Shown here in pieces: positions 8,494 through 19,052 of a stretch of DNA of 64,000 nucleotides. A model generated the notes under the pieces. It saw only the letters and a program-made list of their open reading frames with translations. It was not told where the DNA came from and did not search any database. The stretch covers positions 455,130 to 519,129 of the forward strand of contig NZ_CP026003.1 of the NCBI RefSeq assembly GCF_003086795.1, given 5' to 3'. Numbering within the stretch: the first letter of the stretch is position 1; each line of letters starts with the position of its first letter. Origin of the DNA: Stenotrophomonas sp. SAU14A_NAIMI4_5. Lineage in GTDB: Bacteria; Pseudomonadota; Gammaproteobacteria; Xanthomonadales; Xanthomonadaceae. The translations under genes were made by a program, and so were the position numbers.

Positions 8494-8934
8494 ATGACGC
8501 TCACACGCAAGGGCAAACACTGGTATGGCAGCGCGGACGACGACATCCGGGCGGTCATCCAGGGCTTCAGTGAACGCAACGGTTACCCCGCGACCGACTA
8601 CCGGGCTGCGGTCTGTGTCTGCGGATCGACGTTGTTCCGCTTGTTCGATGACGAGGAGGCAGGCGTTGCGCGCCGGGACTGCGTGGCCTGCGGCACTGCG
8701 CACCTGATGGGCGACAGCGCGGCGTATGCCGATGAGGCGGATCCTGAAGCCCATGAATGCCTCTGTGGCAGCGAGGCCCTGTCCATCCACTGTGGCGTGG
8801 CGCTGTACGCCGATTCGCGCGATGTGCGCTGGCTGTACATCGGCTGCCGCTGCCCGCAGTGCCAGTTGGTGGGGGTGTATGCCGAGTGGAAGTGCGAGGC
8901 GGGGGACGTCGAGGCATTTTTGGCGCGGGTGTAA
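8494..8934 (+). CDS. Cys-rich hypothetical protein, probable zinc-ribbon
   Basis: 146 residues, ATG after GGAGGAA. No signal peptide or membrane segment. Four paired-cysteine knuckles are seen: CVCG, CVACG, CLCG and CRCPQC. They suggest two zinc-ribbon-like sites. I do not recognise the family. Its start is preceded by two SMAGs, so its promoter either lies within 25 bases of the ATG or is supplied from upstream. The following pnuC gene begins 41 bases after its stop. Confidence 0.75.
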   Translation: MTLTRKGKHWYGSADDDIRAVIQGFSERNGYPATDYRAAVCVCGSTLFRLFDDEEAGVARRDCVACGTAHLMGDSAAYADEADPEAHECLCGSEALSIHCGVALYADSRDVRWLYIGCRCPQCQLVGVYAEWKCEAGDVEAFLARV

Positions 8935-8975
8935 GGCCATCCACGTTCGGTGTGCGGATCAACGACAATGGCGCC

Positions 8976-9575
8976 ATGAACCTCACCGATCCGAACTTCC
9001 AGCTGGAGCTGGCTGCCAACATCGCCGTCGCCGGCTCGATCCTGCTGGCCGGCCGCAACAACGTGCACACCTGGTGGCTGGGCATCGTCGGCTGCGCGCT
9101 GTTTGCCGCCGTGTTCGAGCGTTCGCACCTGTTTGCGGACATGGTCCTGCAGTTCTTCTTCATCGCCATCAGCGTGCTGGGCTGGTGGCAGTGGCTGCGC
9201 GGCGACCATGGCGCGCCCCTGCCGATCACCCCGGTGCGCCCGCGGGCGTGGGCCTGGCTGCTGCCGCTGGCGGTGGTGGCGACCTTCGCCTACGGCTGGA
9301 TGCTGACCCGCCTGACCCATGCCTACGCGCCCTACATCGATTCAGCAGTGCTGGTGCTGAGCGTGATCGCGCAGATCCTGATGATGCGGCGCAAGCTGGA
9401 ATCGTGGTGGGTATGGCTGCTGGTCAACACCATCGCCGTGCCGCTGTACTACAGCCGCGGCCTGCACCTGACCTCGTTCCTTTACATCGGCTTCTGGATC
9501 AACGCGCTGGTGGCGCTGCGCCATTGGCGCACGCTGATGCGTGCCGAGGCAAAGACCGCTGATGCCGCTGCCTGA
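8976..9575 (+). CDS. pnuC: PnuC nicotinamide riboside transporter
   Basis: A 199-residue inner-membrane protein with about seven hydrophobic segments, which would take up nicotinamide riboside as an NAD precursor. Characteristic features are the Trp-rich segments (HTWWLGI, GWWQWLRG, ESWWVWLLVNT) and the N-terminal AANIAV region. The ribosome-binding site is weak. Its last 14 bases overlap the start of nadR, whose kinase would phosphorylate the incoming riboside. Transport and trapping are therefore translationally linked. Confidence 0.9.
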   Translation: MNLTDPNFQLELAANIAVAGSILLAGRNNVHTWWLGIVGCALFAAVFERSHLFADMVLQFFFIAISVLGWWQWLRGDHGAPLPITPVRPRAWAWLLPLAVVATFAYGWMLTRLTHAYAPYIDSAVLVLSVIAQILMMRRKLESWWVWLLVNTIAVPLYYSRGLHLTSFLYIGFWINALVALRHWRTLMRAEAKTADAAA

Positions 9576-10629
9576 GCGCGTCGAGCGCGGTCTGGTGGTG
9601 GGCAAGTTCTGCCCACTGCACCGCGGCCATGAACACCTGATCGACTTCGCCGCCGCGCACTGCCGGCAGCTGCTGGTGATCGGCTGGTCGCAGCCGGGCT
9701 TTGCCGGTTACAGCGCTGCCCGCCGCGAACGCTGGCTGCGTGCGCGCTTTCCGCAGGCGACGGTGGCGGTGCTCGACGATGTCCGCCTGGCCGCGCTCTG
9801 CGAACAGCACGGCCTGCCTCCGCGCGTGTTGCCACGCGACAGCGACAGCGAGCAGGCGCAGCGCGATTTCACCGCCTGGCTGTGCCTGCATCTGTTCGGT
9901 GGGCCGGTGCAGGCGGTGTTCACCGGCGAAGACTACGGCGATGGTTTTGCCGCAGTGCTGGCAGCGCACTTCAACGCACCCGTGCAGCACCAGCGGCTGG
10001 AGCGCAGCCGCGATGTCGGCCAGCCCAGCGGCACCCAGCTGCGCGCCGATCCGCATGTGCTTCGCCATGGCCTGTCGCCACAGGTGTACGCGGACTACGT
10101 GCAGCGCGTGGCCTTCATCGGTGGCGAATCCACCGGCAAGACCACGCTGGCGCGCGTGCTGGCCGAGCGCATGGGCACGACGTGGGTCGCGGAATACGGG
10201 CGCACGCTGTGGGAGATGCAGGGCGGTGACCTGCGCGAACCGGACCTGCTGCGCATCGCCGAAGAGCAGCCCCGGCGTGAGGATGCGGCGGCGCTGACGG
10301 CGCAGCGCTGGCTGTTCTGCGATACCACGCCACTGGTGACCCTGGGCTACAGCGGCTGGATGTTCGGCAGCGCACCGGACCCGCTGCTGCAGGCTGCATT
10401 GCGGCCGTATGACCTGCTGTTCCTGTGTGCGCCGGACATCGCCTTCGACCAGGATGGCACGCGGGTGGGCGAGGCCTTCCGCGCGCAGCAGCATGCCTGG
10501 TATTTGCAGGAGCTGCAGGCGCGGGGGCTGCCGTTCGTGCTGCTGGAAGGCGATCTGGAAACACGCATCGCGCGAGTACAGGACGCGCTGGCCGCGCGCG
10601 TGGACAACCGCTTCAGCGCGGTGGCGTGA
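9562..10629 (+). CDS. nadR: Bifunctional NMN adenylyltransferase / nicotinamide riboside kinase
   Basis: A 355-residue NAD-salvage enzyme. The N-terminal half is a nucleotidyltransferase with GKFCPLHRGHEHLI (HxGH motif) that joins NMN to ATP. The C-terminal half is a P-loop kinase with GGESTGKTTL (about residue 190) that phosphorylates nicotinamide riboside. The N-terminal DNA-binding domain of enterobacterial NadR is absent, so it should not be a repressor. The start at 9562 overlaps the end of pnuC by 14 bases; an earlier ATG at 9541 would lengthen the overlap. A terminator follows. Confidence 0.93.
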   Translation: MPLPERVERGLVVGKFCPLHRGHEHLIDFAAAHCRQLLVIGWSQPGFAGYSAARRERWLRARFPQATVAVLDDVRLAALCEQHGLPPRVLPRDSDSEQAQRDFTAWLCLHLFGGPVQAVFTGEDYGDGFAAVLAAHFNAPVQHQRLERSRDVGQPSGTQLRADPHVLRHGLSPQVYADYVQRVAFIGGESTGKTTLARVLAERMGTTWVAEYGRTLWEMQGGDLREPDLLRIAEEQPRREDAAALTAQRWLFCDTTPLVTLGYSGWMFGSAPDPLLQAALRPYDLLFLCAPDIAFDQDGTRVGEAFRAQQHAWYLQELQARGLPFVLLEGDLETRIARVQDALAARVDNRFSAVA

Positions 10630-10635
10630 TGGCAC

Positions 10636-10662
10636 AAAAAACCCCGCTTTCGCGGGGTTTTT
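10636..10662. terminator. Bidirectional terminator between nadR and putA
   Basis: CCCCGC-TTTC-GCGGGG stem flanked by an A6 tract and a T5 tract. It can end nadR on the plus strand and putA on the minus strand. Confidence 0.88.
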
Positions 10663-10699
10663 CGTGCATCAATCACACCCGTGGAAGGGGAGGGGTGTT

Positions 10700-13600
10700 T
10701 CAGTCGCCCAGGGTCAGCAGCGAGGCGTTGCCACCGGCGGCGGTGGTGTTCACCGTCACCGTCTTTTCGGTGGCGAAGCGCAGCAGGTAGTGCGGGCCGC
10801 CGGCCTTCGGGCCGGTGCCGGACAGGCCCTGGCCGCCGAACGGCTGCACGCCGACCACCGCACCGATCTGGTTGCGGTTGACGTAGACGTTGCCGACGTG
10901 GACGCCGTTGCTGATGCGGTCGACGGTCTCGTCGATGCGCGAATGCACGCCCAGGGTCAGGCCGTAGCCGGTGGCGTTGATCTGGTCGATCACCGCGTCG
11001 AGCTGGTCGCCCTTCCAGCGGATGACGTGCAGCACCGGACCGAACACTTCCTTCTGCAGCTGGGCCAGGTCCTTCAGTTCATACGCACGCGGTGCGAAGA
11101 AGGTGCCGTTGGCGGCTTCGGCGGACAGTTCGGCAGCGGCGATCAGGCGCGCTTCGCGGTCCATGCGCTCGGCATGGTCCTGCAGGATCTTCAGCGCATC
11201 GGCGTCGATCACCGGGCCGACGTCGGTGGACAGAACGCCGGGGTTGCCGACCTTCAGTTCCTTCATCGCACCGGCCAGCATGGTCATCACCTTGTCGGCG
11301 ATGTCGTCCTGCACGAACAGCACGCGCGCGGCCGAGCAGCGCTGGCCGGCGGAGGTGAAGGCCGAACCGATCGCGTCCTTGACCAGCTGTTCCGGCAGTG
11401 CCGAGGAATCGGCGATGAAGGCGTTCTGGCCGCCGGTTTCGGCGATCAGCACGCCGATGGCGGCATCACGCGCGGCCATCGCGCGGTTGATCGCACGGGC
11501 GGTGTCGGTGGAGCCGGTGAAGGCCACGCCGGCCACGCGCGGGTCGGCGGTCAGCGCGGCACCGACGGTGGCACCGTCGCCCGGCAGGAACTGCACCACC
11601 TCGGCCGGCACGCCGGCATCGTGCAGCAGCTTCACGGCGTAGTAGCCGATCAGGTTGGTCTGCTCGGCCGGCTTGGCGATGACGCTGTTGCCGGCGGCCA
11701 GTGCAGCGGCCACCTGGCCCAGGAAGATCGCCAGCGGGAAGTTCCACGGGCTGATGCAGACGAACACGCCGCGGCCGTGCAGCTGCAGTTCGTTGGATTC
11801 ACCGGTCGGGCTGGGCAGCTTCTCGGCGTGGCTGAACTGCTCGCGCGCCTGCTTGGCGTAGTAGCGCAGGAAATCCACGGCTTCGCGCACTTCGGCGATG
11901 CTGTCGGGCAGGCTCTTGCCGGCTTCCTTCACGCACAGCGCCATGAACTCCGGCATGCGCGCTTCCAGCTGGTCGGCGGCGTGCTCGAGGATGGCGGCGC
12001 GGCTGGCGGCCGGGGTGCGGTTCCAGGCCGGCTGCGCGGCTACGGCATTGGCCAGGGCCTTCTGCACGGTGGCGGCATCGGCGGCCAGCCACTGGCCGAC
12101 CACTTCGCGGGTGTCGGCCGGGTTGGTCACCGGCAGCGCGGCGCCGGCCGGGTTGGCACCCGGCACCAGCGGGGCGGCCTGCCAAGGCTTCACAGCCGCG
12201 TTGATCTGCTCGGCCAGGGCGCGCAGTTCGTTGTCGTTGGCGAGGTTGGCGCCCATGGAGTTCTTCCTGTCGTGGTTCTGGCTGCGCAGCAGGTCAACCG
12301 GCAGCGGGATCTTCGGGTGGGGGATCGAGGCGAACGAGGCGACCATCTCGACCGGATCGCGGATCAGGTCGGCGATCGGCACGCGTTCGTCGGTGATGCG
12401 GTTGACGAAACTGGAGTTGGCGCCGTTTTCCAGCAGGCGGCGCACCAGGTACGGCAGCAGGTCTTCATGCGAACCGACCGGCGCATACACGCGGCAGGGC
12501 AGGGCCAGGCGGTCGGCCGGCACCACTTCGGCGTACAGGTCGTCGCCCATGCCGTGCAGCTTCTGGTGCTCGTACACGCCACCGTTGGCGATGCTGCGCA
12601 CCGCGGCGATGGTGTGCGCGTTGTGCGTGGCGAACATCGGGTAGATCGCGTCGGCATGGGTAAACAGACGCTTGGCGCAGGCCAGGTAGGACACGTCGGT
12701 GTTCTGCTTGCGGGTGAACACCGGGTAGCCCGGATAGCCTTCGATCTGCGCGCGCTTGATCTCGGCGTCCCAGTAGGCGCCCTTGACCAGGCGCACCTGC
12801 AGGCGGCGACCGGCGCGGCGCGCCATGTCGGCCAGGTGGTCGATCGTGTACGGGGTGCGCTTCTGGTAGGCCTGCACGACCACGCCGAAGCCATCCCAGC
12901 CGGCCAGCGAGGCATCGCCGAACACCTGTTCGATGATGTCCAGCGACAGTTCCAGGCGGTCCGACTCTTCGGCGTCGACGGTGCAGCCGATGCCGTAGCT
13001 CTTGGCCAGCTGCGCCAGTTCCAGCACGCCCGGCACCAGGTCGGTCAGCACGCGCTCGCGCTTGGCGTGCTCGTAGCGCGGGTAGAGCGCCGACAGCTTG
13101 ATGGAGATGCCCGGGGCGTTGTTGACGTCGCCGTCCGGGCGGCCGCCGCGCGCCTTGTGGTCGCCGCCGATGGCGTGGATCGCGCGGCGGTAGTCCTCGA
13201 GGTAGCGCAGCGCGTCCTTCATGGTCAGCGCGCCTTCGCCCAGCATGTCGAACGAATAGCGGTAGCTGGCGTTGTCGCCCTTGTGCGAACGCGACAGTGC
13301 TTCGCTGATGGTGCGGCCCATGACGAACTGGTGGCCCATGATCTTCATGGCCTGGCGCACGGCCAGGCGCACCACCGGCTCACCGACGCGGCCGACCAGG
13401 CGCTTGAAGGCGCTGGGGGCATCGGCGCGGGTGGCGTCGTTCATCTGCACCAGCTTGCCGGTCAGCATCAGGCCCCAGGTGGAGGCGTTGACCAGCACCG
13501 AGTCGCTGCCGCCCAGGTGCTTTTCCCAGTCGGCATCGGCCAGCTTGTCGCGGATCAGCTTGTCGGCGGTGTCCTGGTCCGGAATGCGCAGCAGCGCCTC

Positions 13601-13918
13601 GGCCACGCACATCAGCAGCACGCCTTCCTCGCTGCCCAGGTCGTACTGGCGCATGAAGGCTTCGATCGCACCCTGGTCCTTGGCGCGCACGCGCACCCGG
13701 CCGACCAGGTCGGCGGCCAGCGCCTGCACCTTGGCCTGCTCCTCGGCGGGCAGGCGGGCCTGCGCCAGCAGCTCGCGCACGTGGCTGGCCTCGTCCTTCA
13801 ACCAGGCGTCGGTGATGGCCTGGCGGAACGGGTTGGGGGACGCCGGCAGTTCCGGCGACAGCAGCGCGCCCGGACGCGGGGCGTCGTGGGCGGCAGGGGA
13901 GGAGGAGGGTGCGTTCAT
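10700..13918 (-). CDS. putA: Bifunctional proline dehydrogenase / P5C dehydrogenase PutA
   Basis: 1072 residues. It oxidises proline to glutamate in two steps with substrate channelling. The N-terminal half is the FAD proline dehydrogenase barrel (VKGAYWDAEIKRAQ; PMFATHNAHT; the YEHQKLHGMGDDLY and Arg-rich substrate region). The C-terminal half is an aldehyde dehydrogenase with SPWNFPLAIF, FTGSTDTA, ETGGQNAF (Glu) and the catalytic Cys in AGQRCSAARV. There is no N-terminal ribbon-helix-helix DNA-binding domain, so this is the non-regulatory form. The start at 13918 was chosen to begin MNAPSSS; another ATG 39 bases upstream is possible. Confidence 0.96.
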   Translation of the reverse strand: MNAPSSSPAAHDAPRPGALLSPELPASPNPFRQAITDAWLKDEASHVRELLAQARLPAEEQAKVQALAADLVGRVRVRAKDQGAIEAFMRQYDLGSEEGVLLMCVAEALLRIPDQDTADKLIRDKLADADWEKHLGGSDSVLVNASTWGLMLTGKLVQMNDATRADAPSAFKRLVGRVGEPVVRLAVRQAMKIMGHQFVMGRTISEALSRSHKGDNASYRYSFDMLGEGALTMKDALRYLEDYRRAIHAIGGDHKARGGRPDGDVNNAPGISIKLSALYPRYEHAKRERVLTDLVPGVLELAQLAKSYGIGCTVDAEESDRLELSLDIIEQVFGDASLAGWDGFGVVVQAYQKRTPYTIDHLADMARRAGRRLQVRLVKGAYWDAEIKRAQIEGYPGYPVFTRKQNTDVSYLACAKRLFTHADAIYPMFATHNAHTIAAVRSIANGGVYEHQKLHGMGDDLYAEVVPADRLALPCRVYAPVGSHEDLLPYLVRRLLENGANSSFVNRITDERVPIADLIRDPVEMVASFASIPHPKIPLPVDLLRSQNHDRKNSMGANLANDNELRALAEQINAAVKPWQAAPLVPGANPAGAALPVTNPADTREVVGQWLAADAATVQKALANAVAAQPAWNRTPAASRAAILEHAADQLEARMPEFMALCVKEAGKSLPDSIAEVREAVDFLRYYAKQAREQFSHAEKLPSPTGESNELQLHGRGVFVCISPWNFPLAIFLGQVAAALAAGNSVIAKPAEQTNLIGYYAVKLLHDAGVPAEVVQFLPGDGATVGAALTADPRVAGVAFTGSTDTARAINRAMAARDAAIGVLIAETGGQNAFIADSSALPEQLVKDAIGSAFTSAGQRCSAARVLFVQDDIADKVMTMLAGAMKELKVGNPGVLSTDVGPVIDADALKILQDHAERMDREARLIAAAELSAEAANGTFFAPRAYELKDLAQLQKEVFGPVLHVIRWKGDQLDAVIDQINATGYGLTLGVHSRIDETVDRISNGVHVGNVYVNRNQIGAVVGVQPFGGQGLSGTGPKAGGPHYLLRFATEKTVTVNTTAAGGNASLLTLGD

Positions 13919-14127
13919 GCCGATCCGGCCAGTGGAAAACTTGGCGATTTTAATCATTTTTGCGCCCTGAGGAAGTGCCCCGCAGGCACCTTTGTAGAGG
14001 GCTGATAGCCCCTAGCAGTGGTGGATTCAGCGTGTTCAGCGGGCTCGACCGTGTTTGTGCCGAATTCGTCATTCGCGCCGCCGGGGTCATGCTGTATTGC
14101 AACATGGGAAAAAGTGTGAATGGACCC

Positions 14128-14157
14128 TTGCTACCGGTGAGAGGGCGGGGCTACCAT
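14128..14157 (+). promoter_or_regulatory. Candidate promoter of the cytochrome oxidase cluster
   Basis: TTGCTA (14128-14133) and TACCAT (14152-14157), 18 bases apart, precede the DUF2244 gene. The rest of the 274-base interval between putA and this gene holds nothing else that I can name. Confidence 0.35.
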
Positions 14158-14192
14158 CGAGACGTTTCCCGCGGCAGGAACGCGGTTGCGAC

Positions 14193-14669
14193 ATGATCGA
14201 GGTGCTTCCAGCTCCGGATGGGTCAGGTACGCAGCTGCGGCTGCGTCCCCCACGGGCGCTCGATGCCCGGCAGTTCGTCCTGTTGTTTGCCGTGTTGTCG
14301 GGAGCGATGTGGCTGGTCTCCGCCCTCGGGTGGGTGGCTGGCAACGCATTCGCCCCCCTGTTCGCGCTGCTGTACAGCCTGTTGCTGGCAGCCGCCCTGC
14401 GTGCCTTGTGGCGCAGCGGTGAACGGCAGGAGGAGATCCGGGTCGTGCCGGCGTACGTGGAGGTCATCCCCGTACCCGGTGGATCGCCGGTGTTCCGGGC
14501 CCACCCCCATTGGGTGCGCCTGCTCACCGACGACGAGAGGGTCCGGCTGGCATCCAGCGGACGGCAGGTGGAGGTGGGGAGTTTCCTCGCGCCGGCCGAA
14601 CGCCAGACGCTCGCTGAAATGCTTGAAGGCTTGCTCGCCGCCAGCGATGGCGGCAACCGACGACGCTAA
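14193..14669 (+). CDS. DUF2244 membrane protein, head of the cta cluster
   Basis: 158 residues, starting MIEVLPAP at the ATG preceded by AGGA. Two close hydrophobic segments (about residues 30-70) form a hairpin, followed by a cytoplasmic domain with VEVIPVPGG and HWVRLL, the DUF2244 pattern. Genes of this family often precede cytochrome oxidase subunit II in proteobacteria, as here (11-base gap). The molecular role is unknown. Cotranscription with ctaC is very likely. Confidence 0.85.
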   Translation: MIEVLPAPDGSGTQLRLRPPRALDARQFVLLFAVLSGAMWLVSALGWVAGNAFAPLFALLYSLLLAAALRALWRSGERQEEIRVVPAYVEVIPVPGGSPVFRAHPHWVRLLTDDERVRLASSGRQVEVGSFLAPAERQTLAEMLEGLLAASDGGNRRR

Positions 14670-14680
14670 GGGTCTAGGCA

Positions 14681-15637
14681 ATGAAGCAAAGCAGCAGGTG
14701 GGGCACGAAGTGCGTTGCAGCGGTCGCCAGCCTGGTGGCCGGGGGACTGGTTCCGGCATGGGCATGGGCGCAGGCGGCCGATCCCAAGCCGTGGCAGCTG
14801 AACATGGGCAAGGGGGTCACCCAGACCTCGCGCCTGGCCTGGGAGTCGAACAACCTGTCGTTGATCATCTGTACGGTGATCGGCGTCATCGTGTTCGGGG
14901 CGATGGCCTACGCCATCTTCAAGTTCCGCAAATCCAAGGGCGCCGTCGCCGCCACCTTCAGCCACAACACCAAGGCCGAGGTGATCTGGACGGTGATCCC
15001 GGTGATCATCCTGATCGTGATGGCGTGGCCGGCCACGGCCAACCTGATCAAGATGTACGACACCCGCGATGCCGAGATGACCGTGAAGGTCACCGGCTAC
15101 CAGTGGATGTGGAAGTACGAATACCTCGGCGAGAACGTCACCTTCACCAGCCGCCTGGACCGCGAGTCCGACCGCATGCGGCAGAGTGGCAAGGTGCCGA
15201 CCCGCGAAAGCCACCCGCACTACCTGCTGGAGGTGGACAACCGCCTGGTGCTGCCGGTCGATACCAAGGTGCGCTTCGTCATCACCTCCGACGACGTGAT
15301 CCACGCCTGGTGGGTGCCGGCGCTGGGCTGGAAGCAGGACGCCATCCCCGGCTTCATCAATGAGGCCTGGACCAGCATCGAGCAGCCCGGTGTTTACCGC
15401 GGCCAGTGCGCCGAACTGTGCGGCAAGGACCATGGCTTCATGCCGATCGTGGTCGAGGCCGTGTCCAAGGAAGACTTCAAGCAGTGGCTGGCGCAGCGCA
15501 AGCCGCCGCCGGCTGCGCCTGCCACGCCTGCGGCACCGGCCGAACCGGCAGCGCCTGCGGGCGAGGCACCGGCAGCGCCGGCCGCACCCGCGGCGGCTGA
15601 AGCCGGTACCCCTGCCACCGCGGCCAGCGGCGCGTGA
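14681..15637 (+). CDS. ctaC: Cytochrome c oxidase subunit II
   Basis: 318-residue CuA-bearing subunit of the aa3-type oxidase, which receives electrons from cytochrome c in the periplasm. Signal peptide, then two transmembrane helices (about residues 55-80 and 95-120), then a cupredoxin domain. CuA ligands are visible as VIHAWWVP (His) and GQCAELCGKDHGFM (two Cys, Glu, His, Met). The C-terminus is a Pro/Ala tail without CXXCH, so there is no fused cytochrome c domain. Confidence 0.97.
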   Translation: MKQSSRWGTKCVAAVASLVAGGLVPAWAWAQAADPKPWQLNMGKGVTQTSRLAWESNNLSLIICTVIGVIVFGAMAYAIFKFRKSKGAVAATFSHNTKAEVIWTVIPVIILIVMAWPATANLIKMYDTRDAEMTVKVTGYQWMWKYEYLGENVTFTSRLDRESDRMRQSGKVPTRESHPHYLLEVDNRLVLPVDTKVRFVITSDDVIHAWWVPALGWKQDAIPGFINEAWTSIEQPGVYRGQCAELCGKDHGFMPIVVEAVSKEDFKQWLAQRKPPPAAPATPAAPAEPAAPAGEAPAAPAAPAAAEAGTPATAASGA

Positions 15638-15696
15638 TGTAAAGCCCGCGGCCGTTCGCGGCCGTGGCGACAACCGATTCTGAGAGGTGTTTTGCG

Positions 15697-17304
<1,608 letters not shown>

Positions 17305-17312
17305 GGTGGGCC

Positions 17313-17555
17313 ATGCATAACGAGAGCCCGCTTCTGATCGGTAGAGTCGAGCCATGCTCGGCTGACAGCGTGTCGTCCGGTCAAGAGCAGCCGACCGGTA
17401 GAGTCGACCGTTGGTCGACTCACGAAGAGCAGCCGACCAACGGTCGGCTCTACCAGCAGCAGCGCCAGCGCGCGAAGCGGACCGCGATGTGGGTCGGCGC
17501 CGTCGCCGTGCTGGTCTACGTCGGCTTCATCCTCAGCGGGGTGATCGGCCGATGA
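17313..17555 (+). CDS. Small membrane protein of the cta cluster with in-frame SMAG insertion
   Basis: 80 residues. The C-terminal 24 residues form one transmembrane helix ([17 protein letters not shown]) preceded by a basic stretch (QQRQRAKRT). This is the layout of the tiny membrane protein usually found between ctaD and ctaG. Residues about 10-47 are encoded by three SMAG palindromes (17341-17453), which keep the frame open and probably more than double the protein. The start at 17313 has TTGAGGTGGG in front. The stop overlaps the ctaG start (ATGA). A 22-residue version from ATG 17488 cannot be excluded. Confidence 0.65.
   Translation: MHNESPLLIGRVEPCSADSVSSGQEQPTGRVDRWSTHEEQPTNGRLYQQQRQRAKRTAMWVGAVAVLVYVGFILSGVIGR
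17341..17453. repeat. Three SMAGs inside a reading frame
   Basis: Plus element GTAGAGTCGAGCCATGCTCG (17341-17365), plus element GTAGAGTCGACCGTTGGTCG (17398-17420), and a minus element of the GCCGACCAACGGTCGGC type ending CTAC (17431-17453). All lie within the small cta-cluster gene. Confidence 0.85.
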
Positions 17556-18142
17556 GCGAGACGCCGGCCACCGCTCCGTCACGCAGTGCCGGGCTGCCGC
17601 GCCTGATCGGCGTCGCGGTGGCGGTGTTCCTGCTGACGTTCTCGCTGGTGCCGCTGTACCGCATCGCGTGCGAAAAGGTGTTCGGCGTGCGCCTGGAGCG
17701 CGGTCCTGGCAGCGAGGCCAGCACCGGCGCCGCCACCGGCAAGCGCACCGTGCGCGTGGAGTTCGATGGCGGGGTGAATTCGCGGTTGCCGTGGTCGTTC
17801 CATCCCGAGCAGCTGACCATGGACGTGGTGCCCGGCGAGCTCAACGAAGCGCTGTACTTCGCCCGCAACGACAGTACCAATGCCGTGGTCGGCAGTGCGG
17901 TGCCCTCGGTGGCGCCGGCGCGCGCGTCAGGCTTCTTCAGCAAGACCGAATGCTTCTGTTTCACCGCGCAGACGCTGCAGGCCGGCGAGAAGCGCGACAT
18001 GCCGGTGCGCTTCATCGTCGATCCGGACCTGCCGCCGGAAATCAAGACGATCACCTTGTCCTACACCTTCTACCGCAACGACGCGCTGTCCGACCGGCTG
18101 GCACCTGCCGGCACCTCGGAAGGCGCGCACGCCGCTCCCTGA
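17552..18142 (+). CDS. ctaG: Cytochrome c oxidase assembly protein CtaG/Cox11
   Basis: 196 residues. A membrane-anchored copper chaperone that delivers Cu to the CuB site of subunit I. One N-terminal transmembrane helix ([22 protein letters not shown] begins near residue 20, ending in the conserved YRIACE), then a periplasmic immunoglobulin-like domain carrying the copper motif [10 protein letters not shown]. The start overlaps the previous stop by four bases. Confidence 0.95.
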   Translation: MSETPATAPSRSAGLPRLIGVAVAVFLLTFSLVPLYRIACEKVFGVRLERGPGSEASTGAATGKRTVRVEFDGGVNSRLPWSFHPEQLTMDVVPGELNEALYFARNDSTNAVVGSAVPSVAPARASGFFSKTECFCFTAQTLQAGEKRDMPVRFIVDPDLPPEIKTITLSYTFYRNDALSDRLAPAGTSEGAHAAP

Positions 18143-18155
18143 CCCGGATACCGAC

Positions 18156-19031
18156 ATGGCCCAGACACCGACCGACGCCAACGTGTACTTCGTCCCGGCC
18201 CAGAGCAAATGGCCGTTCGTGGGGTCCATCGCGATGATGGTGACCATGGTCGGCGTGGCCAGCTGGCTCAACGATGCCAGCTGGGGGCGCTGGACCTTCT
18301 ACATCGGCGTCGCGATGCTGGTGCTGACCCTGTTTTGGTGGTTCAGCGACGTGGTGCGCGAATCGCAGGCCGGCCACTACAACCGCCAGGTCGACGGCTC
18401 GTTCCGGATGGGCATGGTCTGGTTCATCTTCTCCGAAGTGATGTTCTTCGGTGCCTTCTTCGGCGAGCTGTTCTACACCCGCAACCTGGGCCTGTCCTGG
18501 CTCAGCGGCGAAGGCCGCGGGGTGATGACCAACGAACTGCTGTGGCAGGGCTACTCGGCGGGCTGGCCGACCAACGGACCGGCGGCGATCGGTGGTGCCT
18601 TCCAGACCATTCCGGCCTGGGGCCTGCCGCTGATCAACACGCTGATCCTGCTGACCTCCGGCGTGACCCTGACCATCGCCCACCACGCGCTGAAGGCTGG
18701 CAACCGCCGCCAGCTGCTGGTCTGGCTGGGCGCGACCGTGCTGCTCGGCCTCGGCTTCCTGACGCTGCAGGCGGAGGAGTACATCCACGCCTACAAGGAG
18801 CTGAACCTCACGCTCGGCTCTGGCATCTACGGTTCGACGTTCTTCATGCTGACCGGCTTCCACGGCGCACACGTGCTGCTGGGCACGATCATGCTGATCG
18901 TGATGTGGCTGCGTTCGGCCAAGGGACACTTCACCCGCGACAACCACTTCGCGTTCGAAGCCGCCGCGTGGTACTGGCACTTCGTCGACGTGGTGTGGCT
19001 GATGCTCTTCATGTTCGTCTACGTGCTTTGA
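18156..19031 (+). CDS. ctaE: Cytochrome c oxidase subunit III
   Basis: 291 residues with seven membrane helices. Family landmarks include SEVMFFGAFFGELFY with the buried Glu, the ITNT-like PLINTLILLTSG segment, HHALKAGN, FHGAHVLLGT and the terminal AAAWYWHFVDVVWL. It starts 13 bases after ctaG. No terminator is seen after it; the convergent DUF2909 gene ends 21 bases further on. Confidence 0.97.
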   Translation: MAQTPTDANVYFVPAQSKWPFVGSIAMMVTMVGVASWLNDASWGRWTFYIGVAMLVLTLFWWFSDVVRESQAGHYNRQVDGSFRMGMVWFIFSEVMFFGAFFGELFYTRNLGLSWLSGEGRGVMTNELLWQGYSAGWPTNGPAAIGGAFQTIPAWGLPLINTLILLTSGVTLTIAHHALKAGNRRQLLVWLGATVLLGLGFLTLQAEEYIHAYKELNLTLGSGIYGSTFFMLTGFHGAHVLLGTIMLIVMWLRSAKGHFTRDNHFAFEAAAWYWHFVDVVWLMLFMFVYVL

Positions 19032-19052
19032 CCGGCGCCGGCGCCGGTGGCC

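Noticed and set aside
6766..8940. N-terminal extension of the rhomboid gene through the fadL region (955 codons)
   Set aside because: The extension is antisense to fadL. The rhomboid fold begins at the ATG at 6765.
10409..14005. A 1198-codon open frame on the plus strand
   Set aside because: Antisense to putA, which has complete catalytic motifs. The translated product is His/Gly/Val-rich with no domain.
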